Notes: generated by a model from the letters alone, not told the origin. A DNA stretch of 64,000 nucleotides from Aquimarina atlantica (GCF_000626715.1 NZ_AQRA01000001.1:248001-312000); one strand, 5' to 3'; shown: positions 17,470-26,599, counted from the first letter of the stretch. Numbers and translations: made by a program.

Positions 17470-18321
17470 TTAATTAAGATGAAACCAATCGTCGATAATG
17501 GGCCACAAGATATCTCGATTTTTTGTTCTAAAAAAATCAAAATGACCAATAGTTTTTAGGTTAAAATCACTTGGTTTTAGATGTTTTCTAGTCACCTTGG
17601 CATTTTTATATACACGTTCACCCAAAATGTCTACTGATTTTTTAGGAGCAAATAAGTCATCATCAATGCTTAATAAAAGCATAGGCTCTTTGATTTCCTT
17701 ATAATATGTGCTAGTGTCTTTTTGAGTAAAATATAACATCGAATCGGGATGTAATAAAAAAATAGCCCAATCTTTTGCTGCTTTGGTAGTTAAGGGGGTT
17801 CCTAATCCAAACCAACCAGAAGGGTAGTAGTCTAAAAGCGATGTGGTAAGCGGTACAAAAAACTTAAAATTAAGATAGATGAGTATTCTCATTTTTAAAG
17901 TGAAGTGCTTGTAGAATCCAAATTGCGAAGCTACAGTAAAGTATTTGTCATAATATTGATATGCATCACTAAAACCTACACTATTGCCACCATAACTATG
18001 GCCGATCATATATTGTTCGTTTTCAGGGAATTCTTCTTTTGCATGTTTAGAAACAGTTTTAAAATCCTGTGCCCAGAATAAAAAGCCATGTTCTTTTAAC
18101 GATTGAATGCTTTGAGAAAGAGAATCTCCGATTCCGCGATAGTCAAAAGTAAATACATTACATCCCTTGGCAGCGAGGTATTTGGCAAGAGGAAAATAAA
18201 TTTTTTGAGGAACTGCCACCGCAGGAGCAAAAACTATTGTTTTGTGATTAGGAGATTTAGGAACAAACTCATGAACCGAAATAGGGTAGCCGTCAGAAGA
18301 ACGAATAGTGTATGATTCCAT
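17470..18321 (-). CDS. alpha/beta hydrolase
   Basis: 283-residue serine hydrolase resembling the serine aminopeptidase S33/lipase group. The nucleophile elbow is GHSYGG (Ser109), with a probable acid in SIDDDLFAP and the catalytic His near the end in GHFDFF. There is no signal peptide. The start is 3 bp downstream of the TetR stop codon, so the hydrolase and the regulator share a transcript. The family is too broad to name a substrate; an ester or lipid-like compound sensed by the TetR protein is a reasonable guess. Confidence 0.87.
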   Translation of the reverse strand: MESYTIRSSDGYPISVHEFVPKSPNHKTIVFAPAVAVPQKIYFPLAKYLAAKGCNVFTFDYRGIGDSLSQSIQSLKEHGFLFWAQDFKTVSKHAKEEFPENEQYMIGHSYGGNSVGFSDAYQYYDKYFTVASQFGFYKHFTLKMRILIYLNFKFFVPLTTSLLDYYPSGWFGLGTPLTTKAAKDWAIFLLHPDSMLYFTQKDTSTYYKEIKEPMLLLSIDDDLFAPKKSVDILGERVYKNAKVTRKHLKPSDFNLKTIGHFDFFRTKNRDILWPIIDDWFHLN

Positions 18322-18324
18322 ATG

Positions 18325-18888
18325 TTATAGATTTAATATTGCCGTTTCTGTTCTTTTCATAGCGTTGTTAATGTATTTTGGGTCATCATAAATTTGCGTT
18401 AATAAGATACCTCCTTCAATATCCTGAACCATTTGCTCTGCCAGTAGTAATGCTTTTTCGGTTGAGTGATGTACTTCAAGCAGTTGTTGTAAGCCTAAAA
18501 TGAAATCTTTAAAAAATGATTGTATTTCTTTTTTATATGTGGGGTCGAGGTGAATGGTTTCTAATGCAGTATTTGCCATAATACAACCACCATCTGAAGC
18601 TCTGAATAATTTGTCTAGAAGTAGCTTCATTTTTAACACTTTTTCGTTAAGGGATAAAGCATTACTTTCAATAATCTTAAATAAGTTATAATTAAAATAA
18701 CTGTGAACAGTTGCTAGAACTTCTCTAATTAGATCTTCTTTATTACTGAAATAATAATAAAAATGAGATTTCTGTATGCCACAGGCTTTAGAGAGCTCAC
18801 TCATACTACTGTTTTGCACACCGCGTGATCGCAGAATGGGGATTACCTTTTTTAGAACTTCTTCTTTTGATGTTTTTACTTTTGGCAT
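18325..18888 (-). CDS. TetR-family transcriptional regulator
   Basis: 187-residue regulator. The N-terminal helix-turn-helix covers about residues 8-55 (SMSELSKACGIQKSHFYYYF followed by SNKEDL is the TetR hallmark), and the rest is the helical ligand-binding and dimerisation domain. It heads a unit with two alpha/beta hydrolases. Its promoter region has the palindrome TTGAACGTTCGTTAAA (18893-18908) directly upstream of the ATG at 18888, downstream of a TATATTTG box (18917-18924, minus), so it probably represses itself and the hydrolases until an effector binds. Confidence 0.92.
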   Translation of the reverse strand: MPKVKTSKEEVLKKVIPILRSRGVQNSSMSELSKACGIQKSHFYYYFSNKEDLIREVLATVHSYFNYNLFKIIESNALSLNEKVLKMKLLLDKLFRASDGGCIMANTALETIHLDPTYKKEIQSFFKDFILGLQQLLEVHHSTEKALLLAEQMVQDIEGGILLTQIYDDPKYINNAMKRTETAILNL

Positions 18889-18892
18889 TTTA

Positions 18893-18908
18893 TTGAACGT
18901 TCGTTAAA
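18893..18908. promoter_or_regulatory. TetR-type operator
   Basis: TTGAACGTTCGTTAAA has TetR-operator geometry: half-sites TTnAACG and CGTTnAA around a 2-bp spacer. It lies 5 bp upstream of the tetR start codon and just downstream of a candidate -7 box (TATATTTG at 18917-18924, minus), so binding there would block transcription. Confidence 0.68.
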
Positions 18909-18975
18909 ATAATAATCAAATATAGTTAGAATTATTAAATAGCATTGTATATTTTTGGTTTAAATTATAAAGCTT

Positions 18976-19401
18976 ATGAATTTGACACAGACAGAAGTGC
19001 TGGAACAATGCGCTAAGATGTGTAAAAACACTTTAATGGAAACTTTAGAGATTTCTTTCTGTGAAGTTGGTAAAGATTATCTGGTTGCTAAAATGCCAGT
19101 GACTCCAAGAGTACATCAGCCAGATGGTGTTTTACATGGGGGAGCTATGGTAGCGCTGGCCGAGAGTGTGGGTAGTGCTGCATCATTTATTTTTCTTAAT
19201 GCCAAAGATTTTTATATAAGAGGAATAGAGATTTCTGCAAATCATGTAAAGAGTGTTAAGCAAGGGTATGTGTTTGCAAAAGCAGAAATATTACATCAGG
19301 GTCGTACTACTCAGTTATGGGATATAAAGATAAAGGATGAAGAAGGTAACTTGATTTCGATAGTTAAGTTAACCACTATTGCGCTTCCTAAAACTAAATA
19401 G
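18976..19401 (+). CDS. menI: hotdog-fold thioesterase, probable 1,4-dihydroxy-2-naphthoyl-CoA hydrolase
   Basis: 141-residue hotdog thioesterase. The segment PDGVLHGGAMVALAESVGS followed by GIEISANHVKSV closely matches E. coli YdiI/MenI (LLHGGASVVLAE, LEINANHVRSA), with the catalytic Glu in ALAES. In menaquinone synthesis this enzyme hydrolyses DHNA-CoA, the product of MenB. The isochorismate synthase gene begins one base after the stop codon and menD follows, so a menaquinone role is well supported by context. A generic PaaI-type thioesterase is the alternative. A TATTTTTG box at 18950-18957 could serve as promoter. Confidence 0.85.
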   Translation: MNLTQTEVLEQCAKMCKNTLMETLEISFCEVGKDYLVAKMPVTPRVHQPDGVLHGGAMVALAESVGSAASFIFLNAKDFYIRGIEISANHVKSVKQGYVFAKAEILHQGRTTQLWDIKIKDEEGNLISIVKLTTIALPKTK

Positions 19402-19402
19402 T

Positions 19403-20494
19403 ATGGACATAGGAGATGTTTATGCTAAAATTAAAGAGCAGTTAGACCAAAACTTACCTTTTGTAGTATATAGGAAAGCTGATTCTATGATACTACATGC
19501 TGTTTTTCAAGAAAATAATAAGGTATATGAAGTAGAAGATTATACTGATTCGGGATTTGTTTTTGCTCCTTTTGATAATACTCATAAAGCCGTTATTATT
19601 CCTTCGGGAAAAAGTAATTATTGCACTGCTACCATTTTATCACAAACCGTAAATAGTGAAAAAAGAACTTCGGGAATAATAGATAATACACTTTTAGAAG
19701 ATCTTGAAGCTCAAAAAAAACATATAGAGCTTGTAGAAAAAGGGATTGAAACAATACAATCAGGCCGTTTTAAAAAAGTAGTGTTGTCGAGAAAAGAAGA
19801 GGTTTCGATACCAGATTCTTTTAGTAGTTTACACACATTTAAAAACCTAATAGATTATTATCCAAAAGCCTTTGTGTATCTATGGTATCACCCAAAAATT
19901 GGTACATGGATGGGAGCGACTCCAGAAACCTTGATTCGGATAAAAAATGATAATTTTTTTACTATGGCTCTGGCCGGTACCCAACCCTATATAGATACTA
20001 TAGATGTCGATTGGGGAGCTAAAGAATTAGTAGAGCAGGAAATGGTTACTTCTTTTGTTACGAATAAATTATCTTCAGTTATTAAGGATATACAACGTTC
20101 TAAAACGTATACACATAAAGCTGGTACACTTTTGCATTTGCGTACCGATATTAGCGGGGTTTTGGATAATGAAAACTCAAGGATTGAAAAAATAATTGAA
20201 GCATTGCATCCCACTCCAGCGGTTTGTGGGCTTCCTAAAGATGAAGCTAAATCTTTTATTCTAGCTACAGAAAGGTATAATCGTAAGTATTATACAGGTT
20301 TTCTGGGAGAACTCAATATGAATAAAGATGGTGTAATTAAATCAAACTTGTTTGTGAATCTTCGTTGTATGGAGTTGAGTAATGGTAAAGCTATTATTTA
20401 TGTAGGAGGAGGAATTACAAAAGATTCTGATCCAGAGAAAGAATGGGAGGAAACTGTGAAGAAAACAGAGACAATGAAAAGAGTTTTGTTGTAA
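19403..20494 (+). CDS. menF: isochorismate synthase
   Basis: Converts chorismate to isochorismate, the first committed step of menaquinone synthesis. The 363 residues carry the chorismate-binding blocks WMGATPETLI, MALAGTQ, HPTPAVCGLPK and YVGGGITKDSDPEKEW. An open frame extends back to a TTG at 19379, but that overlaps menI; the ATG at 19403 gives the usual start (MDIGDVYAKI). MenF and siderophore-type isochorismate synthases look alike; menD 63 bp downstream points to menaquinone. Confidence 0.93.
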   Translation: MDIGDVYAKIKEQLDQNLPFVVYRKADSMILHAVFQENNKVYEVEDYTDSGFVFAPFDNTHKAVIIPSGKSNYCTATILSQTVNSEKRTSGIIDNTLLEDLEAQKKHIELVEKGIETIQSGRFKKVVLSRKEEVSIPDSFSSLHTFKNLIDYYPKAFVYLWYHPKIGTWMGATPETLIRIKNDNFFTMALAGTQPYIDTIDVDWGAKELVEQEMVTSFVTNKLSSVIKDIQRSKTYTHKAGTLLHLRTDISGVLDNENSRIEKIIEALHPTPAVCGLPKDEAKSFILATERYNRKYYTGFLGELNMNKDGVIKSNLFVNLRCMELSNGKAIIYVGGGITKDSDPEKEWEETVKKTETMKRVLL

Positions 20495-20557
20495 TCAGGG
20501 TTAAATTATTTAAAATTCTGGTGTAAATTAGTTCGATATTGTAATTTAGCGATTCGA

Positions 20558-22282
20558 ATGAAGAAACGCTTATATTCAAAAATTCCTTTAGCACAATCTA
20601 TTGTTACCTTATGCGAAGCAAAAGGAATTACTCATATTGTTATTTCGCCTGGCTCTCGTAATGCACCACTAATAATTGGTTTTAGTGAACATCCCGATAT
20701 GCAATGTTATAGTATCGTAGATGAACGATGTGCGGCATTTTTTGCATTAGGTATTGCACAACAAATCCAAAAACCGGTTGCTTTGGTCTGTTCTTCGGGA
20801 AGTGCGTTGTTAAACTATTACCCCGCAATTTCTGAAGCATTTTATAGTGATATACCGCTAGTGGTCCTAAGTGCAGATCGTCCTATTGAAAGAATTGATA
20901 TTGGAGACGGACAAACGATTCGTCAAAAAAATGTATTTGAAAATCATATTTTGTATTCGGCTAATTTGTATTCTGAAGTTGTTGCAGAAACAAAAATTGA
21001 TGATCCCAAAGTACGCCAAAAACACCATGAAGCTCAAAAACATAATGAAAGAGAAATCAATCTGGCGCTAAATAAAGCAATAGAACAAAAAGGACCAGTA
21101 CATATTAATGTGCCTTTTTATGAGCCTTTATACGATAAACTAGAGCACCCTACCATTGTTTCCAGAAATATCCCAGTAGAAAAGCCACATCATCAGTTTT
21201 CTGAAGACTTACAATCAGAAATGCGCGAAGAGTGGAGCCTGGCAAAACGTAAAATGGTATTGATAGGTGTTAATTCACCAGGAACAGTTGAGCAAAAATG
21301 GATAGAATACTTTGCCGATGATCCTTCGGTTCTGGTGTTAACAGAGACAACATCTAATATTCATCATGCGTCCCATATTAATTGTATTGATCAATTAATT
21401 TCTACTTTGAACGAAAATGAATTTAAGGCATTACAACCCGATATTCTTTTAACTATAGGAGGTATGGTTGTTTCTAAGCGTATCAAAGCATTTTTGAGAC
21501 AATACCAACCAAAATCACACTGGCATATTGATTCAAAAAAAGCATTTGATACCTATTTCTGTCTTACAGAACATATAAAATTACAACCCAATGTATTTTT
21601 CTCGCGTTTTTTTCAAGAAATAAAGAGCGTGGATAGTACCTATAAGTCTTCTTGGGTATCTATAAGAGATCATCGTAGATTGAGACATGCGGCATATCTT
21701 GATAAAATCGCTTTTACCGATCTTAAAGCGTTTGAAGTTATTTTTAATAGTATTACAGATGGGCAAATGATACAGCTAAGTAATAGCTCTACTGTTCGTT
21801 ATGCACAACTATTTACATTAAACCCAACTTTTCAGGTGTTCTGTAATAGAGGAACAAGTGGTATCGACGGAAGTACATCTACTGCCATTGGTGCAGCTCT
21901 GGCTTCAGGATTACCTACAACTTTGATAACGGGAGATCTAAGCTTCTTTTATGATAGTAATGGGTTGTGGAATGATTATATTCCTTCGAATTTCAAAATT
22001 ATTGTTATTAATAATGAAGGAGGAGGGATATTCAGGATTTTACCCGGAAAAGAGGAAAGTGCTAATTTTAAAACATATTTTGAAACAACACATCATCTTA
22101 CAGCAATGCATTTATGTAAGATGTTTGGTTTTGAATACCATACTGCGCATACGTTTGAAGAATTAGTTCGTGAATCTAAAAAAGTGTACGAAAATGATCA
22201 TATGCCTCAACTCCTTGAAGTTTTTACACCTCGAAAAGAAAATGATAGTACTTTGATCGATTATTTTAAGCATTTTGTCTAA
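20558..22282 (+). CDS. menD: 2-succinyl-5-enolpyruvyl-6-hydroxy-3-cyclohexene-1-carboxylate synthase
   Basis: Thiamine-diphosphate enzyme joining isochorismate and 2-oxoglutarate in the second step of menaquinone synthesis. Full length at 574 residues. The N-terminal ISPGSRNAPLIIGF and VDERCAAFFALGIA blocks are characteristic, and the C-terminal ThDP/Mg motif begins at GDLSFFYDSNGLWN and runs into INNEGGGIF. It follows menF by 63 bp in the same orientation and is probably in one transcript with menI and menF. An inverted repeat (22307-22334) follows the stop by 24 bp. Confidence 0.96.
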   Translation: MKKRLYSKIPLAQSIVTLCEAKGITHIVISPGSRNAPLIIGFSEHPDMQCYSIVDERCAAFFALGIAQQIQKPVALVCSSGSALLNYYPAISEAFYSDIPLVVLSADRPIERIDIGDGQTIRQKNVFENHILYSANLYSEVVAETKIDDPKVRQKHHEAQKHNEREINLALNKAIEQKGPVHINVPFYEPLYDKLEHPTIVSRNIPVEKPHHQFSEDLQSEMREEWSLAKRKMVLIGVNSPGTVEQKWIEYFADDPSVLVLTETTSNIHHASHINCIDQLISTLNENEFKALQPDILLTIGGMVVSKRIKAFLRQYQPKSHWHIDSKKAFDTYFCLTEHIKLQPNVFFSRFFQEIKSVDSTYKSSWVSIRDHRRLRHAAYLDKIAFTDLKAFEVIFNSITDGQMIQLSNSSTVRYAQLFTLNPTFQVFCNRGTSGIDGSTSTAIGAALASGLPTTLITGDLSFFYDSNGLWNDYIPSNFKIIVINNEGGGIFRILPGKEESANFKTYFETTHHLTAMHLCKMFGFEYHTAHTFEELVRESKKVYENDHMPQLLEVFTPRKENDSTLIDYFKHFV

Positions 22283-22306
22283 TTTCTTTGTTTTAATATA
22301 CTTTGC

Positions 22307-22334
22307 AGATGAATTATTAATGAATAATTCATCT
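22307..22334. promoter_or_regulatory. 12-bp inverted repeat between menD and the DUF2853 gene
   Basis: AGATGAATTATT (22307-22318) and AATAATTCATCT (22323-22334) form a perfect stem with loop AATG. There is no T run after it. The right arm abuts the box TATATTTG (22334-22341), which looks like the -7 element for the DUF2853 gene. It could be an operator for that promoter or a weak menD terminator. Confidence 0.5.
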
Positions 22335-22387
22335 ATATTTGATCTGGAAAAAAAAGTGAACTAAAAACCTAAAAACACATTTATCCT

Positions 22388-22729
22388 ATGAGTAAAAGAG
22401 ATGAATTAATCACAAAATACGCCGCAGATATCAAAGATAAAATTGGTCAAACTCCAGATATGGATCTTTTAACCAAAGTAACTATTGGATGTGGTCCTTC
22501 AATATACAATGCAGATGCTGCTACTGTATCTGGTTCTGATCAAAGTGAATTAGATACCGTAAAGAAAAACTTTTTAATTAATAAACTAGGTCTTGCTGAT
22601 GGACCAAAGTTAGATGAAGCTATTGCTTCTGTAATTGAAGCATATGGTAAATCAAACCGTAATAAATATAGAGCGGTTGTTTATTATCTTTTAACAAAAC
22701 ATTTCGGAAAAGAATCTGTTTACAAATAA
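22388..22729 (+). CDS. DUF2853 family protein
   Basis: 113-residue soluble, helical protein that I recognise as DUF2853 from KRDELITKYAADIK, the central SIYNADAATVSGSD and the C-terminal YRAVVYYLLTKHFGKESVY. Its function is unknown. It lies downstream of menD but has its own candidate promoter box (TATATTTG, 22334-22341) overlapping an inverted repeat. It is convergent with the aminotransferase gene, with a long hairpin at 22827-22885 between them. Confidence 0.82.
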   Translation: MSKRDELITKYAADIKDKIGQTPDMDLLTKVTIGCGPSIYNADAATVSGSDQSELDTVKKNFLINKLGLADGPKLDEAIASVIEAYGKSNRNKYRAVVYYLLTKHFGKESVYK

Positions 22730-22826
22730 TAGATTGTTTTTATAATTTTAGAATAACATAAGATTTGTAATCTTGTTGGTCTAGAGTTATACTTCCTTGT
22801 GTCAGTTGTTTCTGTAGCAAGTTATT

Positions 22827-22885
22827 AAACCTTCAATAGTTATTTTCGAATTTTAAAATTTACGGTAAATAATTATTGAAGGTTT
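22827..22885. terminator. long bidirectional hairpin between convergent genes
   Basis: AAACCTTCAATAGTTATT (22827-22844) pairs with AATAATTATTGAAGGTTT (22868-22885) with one G-T wobble, an 18-bp stem. The 23-nt loop itself contains the palindrome AATTTTAAAATT (22849-22860). Position between two converging genes and T-rich flanks suggest a bidirectional terminator. Confidence 0.72.
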
Positions 22886-22928
22886 TCTTATGGACAAATA
22901 AGTGTTATAGATCTAGACGCTAAAACTT

Positions 22929-24080
22929 TTACATTTTTGAAACTTCTTCTCTTATCGCATTTACGAGAAAATCTACATCTTGTTTTGGTCGTGCTGCAAT
23001 TCTAAAGTGTTGCTTAGTAGAGCCCATTTTATTTTCACAATTTCTAATAAAACAAGATTTGTTTTTTAGTAGCCTATTTCTTAATTCTTCTCCGTTAATT
23101 TGTGAGTCTAATCTAGCAAATACGAAATTAGAATTTGTAGGAAAAACTTTAAAAAAATCTAATTCACTAAAACGATCTGTTAAATATATTGTGTCGTGAA
23201 TTACTTTAACTCTGCTTTCATCATATGCTAATTTTTCTTTTTGTATAAGCATCAATAGCATTTCTGATATTCCATTAATATTCCAATATGGAAGGTGTTT
23301 TTTAAGCTTGTTAATATTATTTTCATTACTAATAGCATATCCCATTCTAAGCCCATGTAAACCAACATTTTTTCCTAAACTTTTGATAACCCAGGCATTA
23401 GAGAACAAATGAACATCATTTTTTATTGTTGGTGGAGTTTTAGAAGAGAAATCAATAAAAGATTCATCGATGATAATATTGTCTAAATGATCTAATTTCC
23501 TTAATATAAATAATAGTTCAGCTCTTGAGAAAATAGAGCCTGTTGGATTGTTTGGGTTGCAAATAACTGCGTTTTTTGCTCCAGATTTTAGTACAGCTTC
23601 TACAAATTTTTTCGAAGAGAGTAACTGATTGTTGCTGTCACAATATTGTATAGTGTGTAGTTTTACTCCTAAGTTTATAGGCTCTTCTATCCATCTGCCA
23701 AAAGAAGGTACAGGAACAAATAGACTATCTTTTATAAATAGTGAATTAAGCCAAGAAATAATTTCGGTTGATCCATTTCCGGCAATAATTCTTTTAGGAT
23801 TTTCAATATCAGAGAAGCTTGCAATATATTCTGTGATAAGGTTGTTGGAACTAGGATAGTATTTTAAAGCACTTGGTATTTTTTTGTATAGATCATCCAT
23901 TAATGATCTTGAAGGGAAGTAAGTGTTTACAGGAATACAAAAGTCTTTCAATCCGTTTATTTTTTCAAAATTATTGGTTAGACTAGCATAAGAAGGATTG
24001 TGAGTTGTTTGATTAAATAAGCTAATGTCAATGTGCTTATTGTTGTTTTTTGATTCAGGGAATTGAGTTTTAAAAGTCAT
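22929..24080 (-). CDS. PLP-dependent class I/II aminotransferase
   Basis: 383-residue fold-type I aminotransferase. Hallmarks: NPNNPTG (175-181), the PLP-contacting Asp in IIIDES (Asp205), the Schiff-base Lys in SLGKN (Lys237) and a substrate-carboxylate Arg in FRIAAR near the C-terminus. It resembles the histidinol-phosphate aminotransferase/threonine-phosphate decarboxylase branch, but no histidine or cobalamin genes are nearby, so the substrate is open. It is a single gene, divergent from the CvfB-like gene across a 190-bp AT-rich region. Confidence 0.88.
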   Translation of the reverse strand: MTFKTQFPESKNNNKHIDISLFNQTTHNPSYASLTNNFEKINGLKDFCIPVNTYFPSRSLMDDLYKKIPSALKYYPSSNNLITEYIASFSDIENPKRIIAGNGSTEIISWLNSLFIKDSLFVPVPSFGRWIEEPINLGVKLHTIQYCDSNNQLLSSKKFVEAVLKSGAKNAVICNPNNPTGSIFSRAELLFILRKLDHLDNIIIDESFIDFSSKTPPTIKNDVHLFSNAWVIKSLGKNVGLHGLRMGYAISNENNINKLKKHLPYWNINGISEMLLMLIQKEKLAYDESRVKVIHDTIYLTDRFSELDFFKVFPTNSNFVFARLDSQINGEELRNRLLKNKSCFIRNCENKMGSTKQHFRIAARPKQDVDFLVNAIREEVSKM

Positions 24081-24270
24081 CTTTTTTGATTTATGTTTGT
24101 TTTATATTAACAACAATGTAATTTCTGTAAACCCTATTTTTTATTTATTGTGTTAATTTGATTTTTTTTTATGTTAGATGACCTATTATTCTTTTGTAGA
24201 TTAATTTTCTTGATGCTCTACATTACATTAATCAGGTTAAAAAATTATCTTTGCGCAAAAAAATAGAGAC

Positions 24271-25104
24271 ATGCTTAAGCTTGGGGAATACAATATGTTA
24301 GAGATTGTTAGAGAAAGAGATCAGGGGATTTACCTTTGTGACGAAGAAGGGGATGAGGTTTTATTGCCTAATAAGTATGTGCCAGAACAATTTCAGATAC
24401 GAGATGTTTTAAAGGTGTTTGTATATTTAGATAGCTCAGAACGTATTGTTGCTACTACCTTAGAGCCTTTTGCAACTGTAAAATCTTTTGCCTATCTAAA
24501 ATGTACAAACGTATCAGAAATTGGCGCTTTTCTGGATTGGGGGTTAGAAAAAGATCTTTTTGTTCCGTTTCGAGAGCAATCTTCAAAAATGAGAGTAGGT
24601 AGCTGGTATCTTGTTTATGTATACCTCGATGAAGAAACCAATCGACTTGTTGCATCAAGTAAGACTAACGCTTTTTTAGATAATTCTTTGGTTTTACTAT
24701 CGTCATATGATAAGGTTGATCTTATTGCTTCCCATCCTTCACCACACGGATGGAACATGATTGTAAATCAAAAACATTTAGGACTGGTATATAGCGATGA
24801 GATTTTTCAAAAAATTACACCAGGAGATCAGCTTAAAGGATTTGTGAAAAAAGTTCGCCCTGATGGTAAAATAGACCTTACATTGCAACGACATGGATTT
24901 AGAGGAATAGAACCAAATGCAGAGCTGATTTTAAAAGAGTTGAAATCTAGTGGCGGTTTTATTGATCTGAATGATAAATCGGATCCAGAAGATATTAAAG
25001 AAATGTTTCAATTAAGTAAGAAAAGTTTTAAAAAAGCTATAGGATCGTTATATAAAGACAGAAAAATTATCATCGAAAAAGAAGGAATACGCCTGGTAGA
25101 GTAA
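24271..25104 (+). CDS. CvfB-type S1-like RNA-binding protein
   Basis: 277-residue protein with the layout of CvfB (conserved virulence factor B): an N-terminal S1-like domain (LKLGEYNMLEIVRERDQGIY), central S1 domains (EIGAFLDWGLEKDLFVPF; later PGDQLKGFVKKVRPDGKIDL) and a C-terminal winged helix (QLSKKSFKKAIGSLYKDRKI). CvfB proteins bind RNA and influence expression post-transcriptionally. A box TATCTTTG (24246-24253) precedes the start by 17 bp. Confidence 0.88.
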   Translation: MLKLGEYNMLEIVRERDQGIYLCDEEGDEVLLPNKYVPEQFQIRDVLKVFVYLDSSERIVATTLEPFATVKSFAYLKCTNVSEIGAFLDWGLEKDLFVPFREQSSKMRVGSWYLVYVYLDEETNRLVASSKTNAFLDNSLVLLSSYDKVDLIASHPSPHGWNMIVNQKHLGLVYSDEIFQKITPGDQLKGFVKKVRPDGKIDLTLQRHGFRGIEPNAELILKELKSSGGFIDLNDKSDPEDIKEMFQLSKKSFKKAIGSLYKDRKIIIEKEGIRLVE

Positions 25105-25205
25105 ACCAAAAATACAATCCACAGTTATAATTAAAGGGAAAGTTAATTTTTATTTATTTTATTTGGATTAAATCTAAATAAAAGGTATTTTAGCGGCCGT
25201 TAATT

Positions 25206-25517
25206 ATGGAATTAATTTTTTCTTCAACATACTACGCCTCTTATCAATCATCTACAGAGCGATGTTATTATATCGATTTTGGCCATAAAATGGTTAAAAT
25301 TTCTTTCTGTCAATTGCTTAGTCTAAGATACAAGGCAAAACAAATGTCTACATTTGATTATATAAATAATTTACTTAATCATAATGACACTGTATTGTTA
25401 TCATTATGCGATAAAGAACATTTAATTTTATTAGATACATTAATGGTGTTGGATTTTGTAGATCTTATGAAAGGAACATTTGCTATGATAGAGCTAAATG
25501 CTATGTTGGTAGCATGA
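25206..25517 (+). CDS. hypothetical protein, 103 residues
   Basis: I do not recognise this gene. The product is a small soluble protein with no signal peptide, membrane helix or metal motif. It has a central basic segment (FCQLLSLRYKAKQMS) followed by two hydrophobic helical stretches (HLILLDTLMVLDFVDLM). It lies between the CvfB-like and ferritin genes on the same strand, with about 100 bp on each side, so it may have its own promoter. Codon use is like its neighbours. A real but functionally unknown gene is the most likely reading. Confidence 0.6.
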   Translation: MELIFSSTYYASYQSSTERCYYIDFGHKMVKISFCQLLSLRYKAKQMSTFDYINNLLNHNDTVLLSLCDKEHLILLDTLMVLDFVDLMKGTFAMIELNAMLVA

Positions 25518-25609
25518 TATTTTGATGTTAGATTTAGACTTACTATAAATTGAGTATCGATTAAGTTTTACATCTGGATTTTCTATACTTTTATTAAAAA
25601 TATTGAAAA

Positions 25610-26119
25610 ATGGAAAATCTAACACGACAGGAAATAAGCATTAATCTAGAAGTAATGGATATGCTTAATCAGCAAATCGAGAAAGAACAAAAAGCCTCGT
25701 CATTATATCTGGCAATGGCTTCATGGTGTGATCAGAAAACGCTTGTGAATAGTGCTTCTTTTTTTTATAAACAAGCAGAGGAGGAAAGAGAGCATATGAT
25801 GAAAATTTTTAAATTCATTAATGATACGGGTGGATCGGCTTACTCTCCTAATGTCTCTAATATTACTCATGAATTTTCTTCACTTCGGGAAATTTTTGAA
25901 ATGGCTCTTAATCATGAGATATCTATCACACAATCTATATACAAAATTGTTGCAAAATGCAGACAGGTAAATGATTTTGGTTCAGAAAACTTTTTGATGT
26001 GGTTTGTAGAAGAGCAGCTAGAGGAAGAAGAAACTATCAAAGATATTTTAGATATGTTTGATTTATCAGGAGATATGCCACTTCAATTCATCGACGAAAG
26101 AATTCCTGTTGGTAAATAA
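25610..26119 (+). CDS. ferritin
   Basis: Iron-storage ferritin, 169 residues, with the four-helix bundle plus short fifth helix of bacterial FtnA. Ferroxidase ligands appear in IEKEQKASSLYLAMASWC, in AEEEREHMMK (Glu and His) and in the third and fourth helices (NHEISITQSI; FVEEQLEEEETI). It oxidises Fe(II) and stores it as a mineral in the cytoplasmic shell. There are no haem-ligating Met features that would make it a bacterioferritin. It stands alone, convergent with a small hypothetical gene. Confidence 0.95.
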   Translation: MENLTRQEISINLEVMDMLNQQIEKEQKASSLYLAMASWCDQKTLVNSASFFYKQAEEEREHMMKIFKFINDTGGSAYSPNVSNITHEFSSLREIFEMALNHEISITQSIYKIVAKCRQVNDFGSENFLMWFVEEQLEEEETIKDILDMFDLSGDMPLQFIDERIPVGK

Positions 26120-26182
26120 CCTTATAAAAGATTTTAAATCAAAATAAATATTGGGGCTTCAGATTCTTTTCGGGATGATAAA

Positions 26183-26599
26183 TTAATATGCTAAACCTGT
26201 AATAGGGCAGAAAGCACCACTATACAAACTAGCATCTTTATAAGCTGTGTTTTTTATACCTCCTCTATTGGTATTGGGGGTATAACCGTTACCATATACC
26301 CTAAAACCAGATGTTTTGGGCTGTGGGATTGCAACATTATATTTTGATGAAATATCTTTATATTTTGGAGTATCAATATACATTGTATAGCTTTTTTTAA
26401 AAGCTTGTTGTCTTAAATCCACCGTCAAATCTACTTCCTGTAATTGATAATTTTGAGCTTTAGCCTCTTTTTTATGCATTACCAGTGGAGCACTTAGTTG
26501 TTCCCATTCTATAGCTATAGCTATTGTTTGTATTGCATCCTCTTGTCCATATGATAAAAAGCTGATGCTTCCGATAAGTAGTACTAAAAAAACTTTCAT
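26183..26599 (-). CDS. hypothetical exported protein
   Basis: 138 residues beginning with a clear signal peptide (MKVFLVLLIGSISFLSYGQ), so it is exported. No family recognised. The C-terminal third is Gly/Asn/Tyr-rich (RVYGNGYTPNTNRGGIKN, ending in GAFCPITGLAY) and contains the single Cys. It lacks a T9SS-type sorting domain. It is flanked by ferritin (convergent) and menB (divergent). Confidence 0.7.
   Translation of the reverse strand: MKVFLVLLIGSISFLSYGQEDAIQTIAIAIEWEQLSAPLVMHKKEAKAQNYQLQEVDLTVDLRQQAFKKSYTMYIDTPKYKDISSKYNVAIPQPKTSGFRVYGNGYTPNTNRGGIKNTAYKDASLYSGAFCPITGLAY

Noticed and set aside
17442..17549. Upstream extension of the 212-residue hydrolase
   Set aside because: It would overlap the neighbouring hydrolase gene by 80 bp and adds residues with no hydrolase character.
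22929..24080. Specific histidinol-phosphate aminotransferase assignment
   Set aside because: The sequence fits the branch, but no histidine-pathway gene is nearby and the family is broad, so only a class I/II aminotransferase is called.
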